9,599 bases of DNA from Planctomycetia bacterium (GTDB lineage: Bacteria; Planctomycetota; UBA11346): positions 1 through 9,599 of the forward strand of contig SYDV01000023.1 of the NCBI GenBank assembly GCA_005801395.1, in the 5' to 3' direction. The notes below the pieces were generated by a model that was not told the origin of the DNA, made no database searches, and worked only from the letters and a program-made list of their open reading frames with translations. Shown piece after piece: positions 7,563 to 9,599 of the stretch (its first letter is position 1; every line of letters begins with the position of its first letter). Both the position numbers and the translations under genes were made by a program.

Positions 7563-8186
7563 ATGCGGCACATAACAAGCGCCGTGCGACTAACCCTGTT
7601 TTTTATCATGACGCTGATGGTCGCTGGCTGCGGCGTTCGAGTTCCGGTAGTTCCGGAAAGTGCGCGCATGCAAACGCCACGCGCAGCGCCAACGATCAAA
7701 TGGATCGGCAAGGGACGATTGGAAGTGGTGGCCCCTGGTAAACGCATGAGTGGTTCGGCCATCGTTCGCGGCCTAGGCGATGGATCCGTGCGTGCAGCAT
7801 TTATTAGTGACGAAGGTTTATTGTTGGCAGATGTCAGTGCCCGCGACGGTGAATACACCGTGAATAAATCCATTACTGATATGGAACGGGCGTTGCCACA
7901 TTTGGGACGATTAGTGGCCCACGCCTACGGCCATATTACCGAGAGTGAGCGCCAGTGGAACGGAGGACACTTACTCGGAAAACACCTAGATACCGTGCGT
8001 TGGTATGGTGGCGATCCAATTTTATTACGCGCTGTGACGGGCGATGGATTGGACCTCTTAATTGAAGATTATCGCTGGCTGGGCATGGAGTTAGTGCCAT
8101 ACGAAGCCCGTGCCGAAGGGCCATTTGGCATCACCATTCGTTTACGCTTACAAAGTGCGACGGCCAGTAACACCGCACCAAAATGA
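7563..8186 (+). CDS. LolA/LolB-like outer-membrane lipoprotein
   Basis: A 207-residue protein whose first 22 residues are a lipoprotein signal peptide (hydrophobic LTLFFIMTLMV, lipobox V-A-G-C with C23). The residue after C23 is glycine, not aspartate, which favours sorting to the outer membrane. Residues 45-195 have the alternating strand pattern of the LolA/LolB lipid-binding fold: IKWIGKGRLEVV, SGSAIVRG, VRAAFISDEGLLLADVS, a helical NKSITDMERALPHLGRLV, and a closing FGITIRLRL strand. Related folds (LolB, DUF3261, DUF4292) are known to bind or deliver lipids or acyl chains. It diverges from the ACP-FAD pair across a 98-base gap, so a shared role is plausible: handling a product built on the carrier. 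No good Shine-Dalgarno precedes 7563, but the next ATG at 7608 would shorten the signal peptide too far. Confidence 0.72.
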   Translation: MRHITSAVRLTLFFIMTLMVAGCGVRVPVVPESARMQTPRAAPTIKWIGKGRLEVVAPGKRMSGSAIVRGLGDGSVRAAFISDEGLLLADVSARDGEYTVNKSITDMERALPHLGRLVAHAYGHITESERQWNGGHLLGKHLDTVRWYGGDPILLRAVTGDGLDLLIEDYRWLGMELVPYEARAEGPFGITIRLRLQSATASNTAPK

Positions 8187-8312
8187 CGCCCTTGCGCAAT
8201 GATTTCGGGCAAGAGCTTGGTTTTAGGTAAGGTTTGCTAGTGTAGCGACGTCTTCACAGCCTCCGTCCACAACAACGCCATCGTAAACCATTTAACCAAA
8301 GAGGTTTTTTCC

Positions 8313-8858
8313 ATGACTACGTTTGCTCGTTCTCTCGCACTCCTAGCTTTTTTAAGTTGTTTTTCTCTTGGCTTGATCGCCGCCGATAAAAAAGAGGCTG
8401 ATAAATTTCATTTTGCCCTCTTAGGTGACGCACCTCCGATGTTTAATGCCAATGGCGAAAAGGTCACACCTAAATATCTGCTATCACAAAAATATGTGAT
8501 TTTATATTTCTCGGCTAGTTGGTGTGGACCGTGTCATAAATTTAATCCCTCGTTTTTTGAGTGGTACAAAGCCAATGGCGGCGGAAAAAATGTCGAAGTT
8601 ATTTTAGTCGGCAGCGACACCGGCACTGATGGCGTTAAAGCCTATATGAAAGAGCAGAAAATGCCGTGGCTCGCCTTTGAGCAAAATGGCAAACAGTTTG
8701 ATGCCATAAAAGCTAAATATGGGGCCAAAGGCATTCCGCACGTAGTCTTGCTCAATGAAAAAGATGAAGTATTGGCCAGTAGTTATGTCGACGGAAAATA
8801 TGTGGGGCCAATGGCACCATTAAAAAAATATGAAGAATTAATCAAAGGCGGAAAATAA
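8313..8858 (+). CDS. Exported thioredoxin-like protein (nucleoredoxin/tryparedoxin type)
   Basis: A 181-residue protein. A signal peptide (SLALLAFLSCFSLGLIAA) is cleaved near A23-A24, so the domain acts in the periplasm. The WCGPC redox motif lies at 70-74 after the strand YVILYFSAS, and the cis-proline is P142 in GIPH. The FNPSFFEWYKANGG stretch after the CxxC and the DGVKAYMKEQKMPWLAFE insert are typical of the tryparedoxin/nucleoredoxin-like subfamily. Proteins of this kind reduce or isomerise disulfides, often together with a membrane electron donor, which is not visible here. AGAGG eight bases before ATG 8313 supports the start. C16 falls inside the hydrophobic segment but the preceding residues (F-L-S) make a poor lipobox. 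The gene ends at a terminator, so it is probably monocistronic. Confidence 0.92.
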   Translation: MTTFARSLALLAFLSCFSLGLIAADKKEADKFHFALLGDAPPMFNANGEKVTPKYLLSQKYVILYFSASWCGPCHKFNPSFFEWYKANGGGKNVEVILVGSDTGTDGVKAYMKEQKMPWLAFEQNGKQFDAIKAKYGAKGIPHVVLLNEKDEVLASSYVDGKYVGPMAPLKKYEELIKGGK

Positions 8859-8893
8859 CTTTCTTGAGAAATAGTAGACTGGCCTGCCGTCCT

Positions 8894-8911
8894 GCTGTGA
8901 TTTATCACAGC
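8894..8911. repeat. Perfect inverted repeat GCTGTGATTTATCACAGC
   Basis: Eight-base arms (GCTGTGAT and ATCACAGC) are separated by two bases, 36 bases after the thioredoxin-like gene. As RNA it would form a seven-base stem with a TTTA loop. As DNA it resembles a dimeric repressor site but its TGTGA and TCACA half-sites are four bases apart, not the six of a CRP site. No T-run follows directly. Confidence 0.5.
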
Positions 8912-8942
8912 CCGCATCTTGGCTGATTTTCTTGCCATCCCT

Positions 8943-8980
8943 ACAGGCTGAGTCCATTATTGGCCTCAGTCTGTTTTGTC
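8943..8980 (+). terminator. Intrinsic terminator of the thioredoxin-like gene
   Basis: ACAGGCTGAG (8943-8952) pairs with CTCAGTCTGT (8965-8974) with one G-U wobble, and the stem extends by CC/GG across one mismatch to a six-base loop ATTATT. The right arm runs straight into TTTTGTCTCT. This fits a factor-independent terminator for the plus-strand gene, 85 bases after its stop. Confidence 0.75.
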
Positions 8981-9265
8981 TCTCCATAGACCTGCCTGAA
9001 TTCCCAAACGAACAAGTTCCAATCATTGCTCCTGCTCATCGCTAGCTCTTTTTTCTCGCCGCATGGTTAGTAACAGCGTTGATGGATGACTGCCCGGGCT
9101 GTCAGTCCACCCATGCAAGTCTTTATATAAAAGTACTTACAACATTTTATGCAGCGAACGCCACGTTAAAGGCGTTGATTCATCAAGACTTGGCTCACGC
9201 GCCGTTCTTGAGGCCGAGCAAGTTTCCATGGTTCAGGACGCGACTGGTCCTACCTTATGACACGC

Positions 9266-9271
9266 GGAGGG
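9266..9271 (+). promoter_or_regulatory. Shine-Dalgarno deciding the start of the right-end gene
   Basis: GGAGGG lies seven bases before the ATG at 9279. It is the strongest ribosome site in the window and fixes the start of a gene that runs off the right edge. Confidence 0.75.
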
Positions 9272-9278
9272 CATCCCT

Positions 9279-9599
9279 ATGGCTCGTAATTCCTGGTGCG
9301 CATGGTCCTTAGTTCCCAGCTTGTTGATGTTGTCCATGGCGACGATTTACGCCGCCGATAGCGTTCCGGCAAAAGAGCTCAAACCGGCTCCTAATCAAGC
9401 TGAGCCCATTACCAATGCGACGCCCACCACGCCACCTGCCACCGCTCCAACGGTAACGCCTAGTGGACAACCAGATCCCACAACCGCTATTGTTGCCGAA
9501 GGGCGCTATATTTATCGCCAACGGGATGTCGATGCTTTAGTGCAGATCGCCAGCCGGCACACCAAATTGCGTTTTAGCAAAACCGAAGAAGAAGGATTA
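9279..9599 (+). CDS. Exported protein of unknown function, partial (C-terminus beyond the right edge)
   Basis: The frame is open for 107 codons from ATG 9279 to the last base, with no stop. Residues 1-26 form a signal peptide (SWCAWSLVPSLLMLSMATIYA, then AD). Residues 30-70 are a low-complexity Pro/Thr/Ala linker (TNATPTTPPATAPTVTPSG), typical of a flexible spacer near an envelope surface. From residue 72 a folded domain begins: VAEGRYIYRQRDVDALVQIASRH (given here in part), with amphipathic helix character. I do not recognise the family; the start resembles the beginning of several periplasmic domains but nothing decisive is visible. It has its own strong Shine-Dalgarno and lies after a long spacer and a terminator, so it probably begins a new transcription unit. 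Confidence 0.75.
   Translation, partial: MARNSWCAWSLVPSLLMLSMATIYAADSVPAKELKPAPNQAEPITNATPTTPPATAPTVTPSGQPDPTTAIVAEGRYIYRQRDVDALVQIASRHTKLRFSKTEEEGL

Larger units (their letters stand above)
8859..9278. other. Non-coding spacer of about 420 bases
   Basis: No open frame with a credible start, ribosome site and protein-like composition was found on either strand. It holds the hairpin at 8894-8911, the terminator at 8943-8980, a T6 run at 9049-9054, a self-complementary TTTATATAAA at 9122-9131 that could act as a -10 region, and a small AGGAC/GTCCT hairpin at 9235-9251. No tRNA-like T-arm was seen. Confidence 0.6.

Noticed and set aside
7465..7578. N-terminal extension of the ACP to a TTG start
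   Set aside because: It would overlap the divergent lipoprotein start; the ATG at 7464 has a good GGAG and gives normal ACP length.
7508..7873. Minus-strand open frame of 121 codons
   Set aside because: Overlaps the lipoprotein gene, whose lipobox and fold pattern are convincing; the opposite frame is rich in Arg/Pro/Ser without domains.
8188..8230. Terminator after the lipoprotein gene
   Set aside because: CTTGC/GCAAG gives only five pairs with a 12-13 base loop, and the T-run is displaced; too weak to call.
8217..8243. Promoter of the thioredoxin-like gene (TTGGTT / TAGTGT)
   Set aside because: Both boxes match poorly and the 15-base spacing is short; not better than chance.
8894..8911. 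CRP-binding site
   Set aside because: Half-sites TGTGA and TCACA are four rather than six bases apart, and it lies after a gene, not before one.
9079..9312. Plus-strand open frame of 77 codons
   Set aside because: No ribosome site, overlaps the well-supported start at 9279 and shows no protein-like pattern.

Overview
The window looks like a bacterial chromosome segment from a Gram-negative, mid-GC organism. Four genes carry Sec-type signal peptides and one a lipoprotein signal with a LolA/LolB-like body, so there is an inner and an outer membrane. Two exported proteins, an NHL/PKD/Ig-like protein and a giant RHS/YD-repeat protein, have domain combinations I associate with Planctomycetota and related PVC bacteria. 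That placement is from memory of family style, not a search.

Region by region: positions 1-3803 (minus) hold the N-terminal 1267 codons of an RHS/YD-repeat protein, which runs off the left edge without a stop. Directly upstream in the same direction, 3812-6010 (minus) encodes a 732-residue exported protein with six NHL-type repeats followed by PKD-like and Ig-like domains. The RHS Shine-Dalgarno overlaps the stop codon of this gene, so the two are almost certainly co-transcribed and translationally coupled. A promoter-like element lies at 6021-6048. The start of the NHL gene is uncertain, because a roughly 50-residue extension containing a GTCCGAC heptamer microsatellite precedes the natural signal peptide.

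Positions 6149-7464 (minus) hold a two-gene unit: an acyl carrier protein followed 8 nt later by an FAD-dependent oxidoreductase. It suggests chemistry on a carrier-bound substrate, but no synthase is present in the window. Diverging from it at 7563-8186 (plus) is a LolA/LolB-like outer-membrane lipoprotein. The combination of carrier protein, flavoprotein and Lol-like lipoprotein recalls aryl-polyene-type lipid clusters, but this is inference.

Positions 8313-8858 (plus) encode an exported thioredoxin-like protein with a WCGPC active site, followed by a good intrinsic terminator at 8943-8980. A stretch of about 420 bases without a convincing gene follows. The window ends in the first 107 codons of an exported protein (9279-9599, plus) with a Pro/Thr/Ala-rich linker. 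No rRNA, tRNA, CRISPR array, transposase or integrase was seen.
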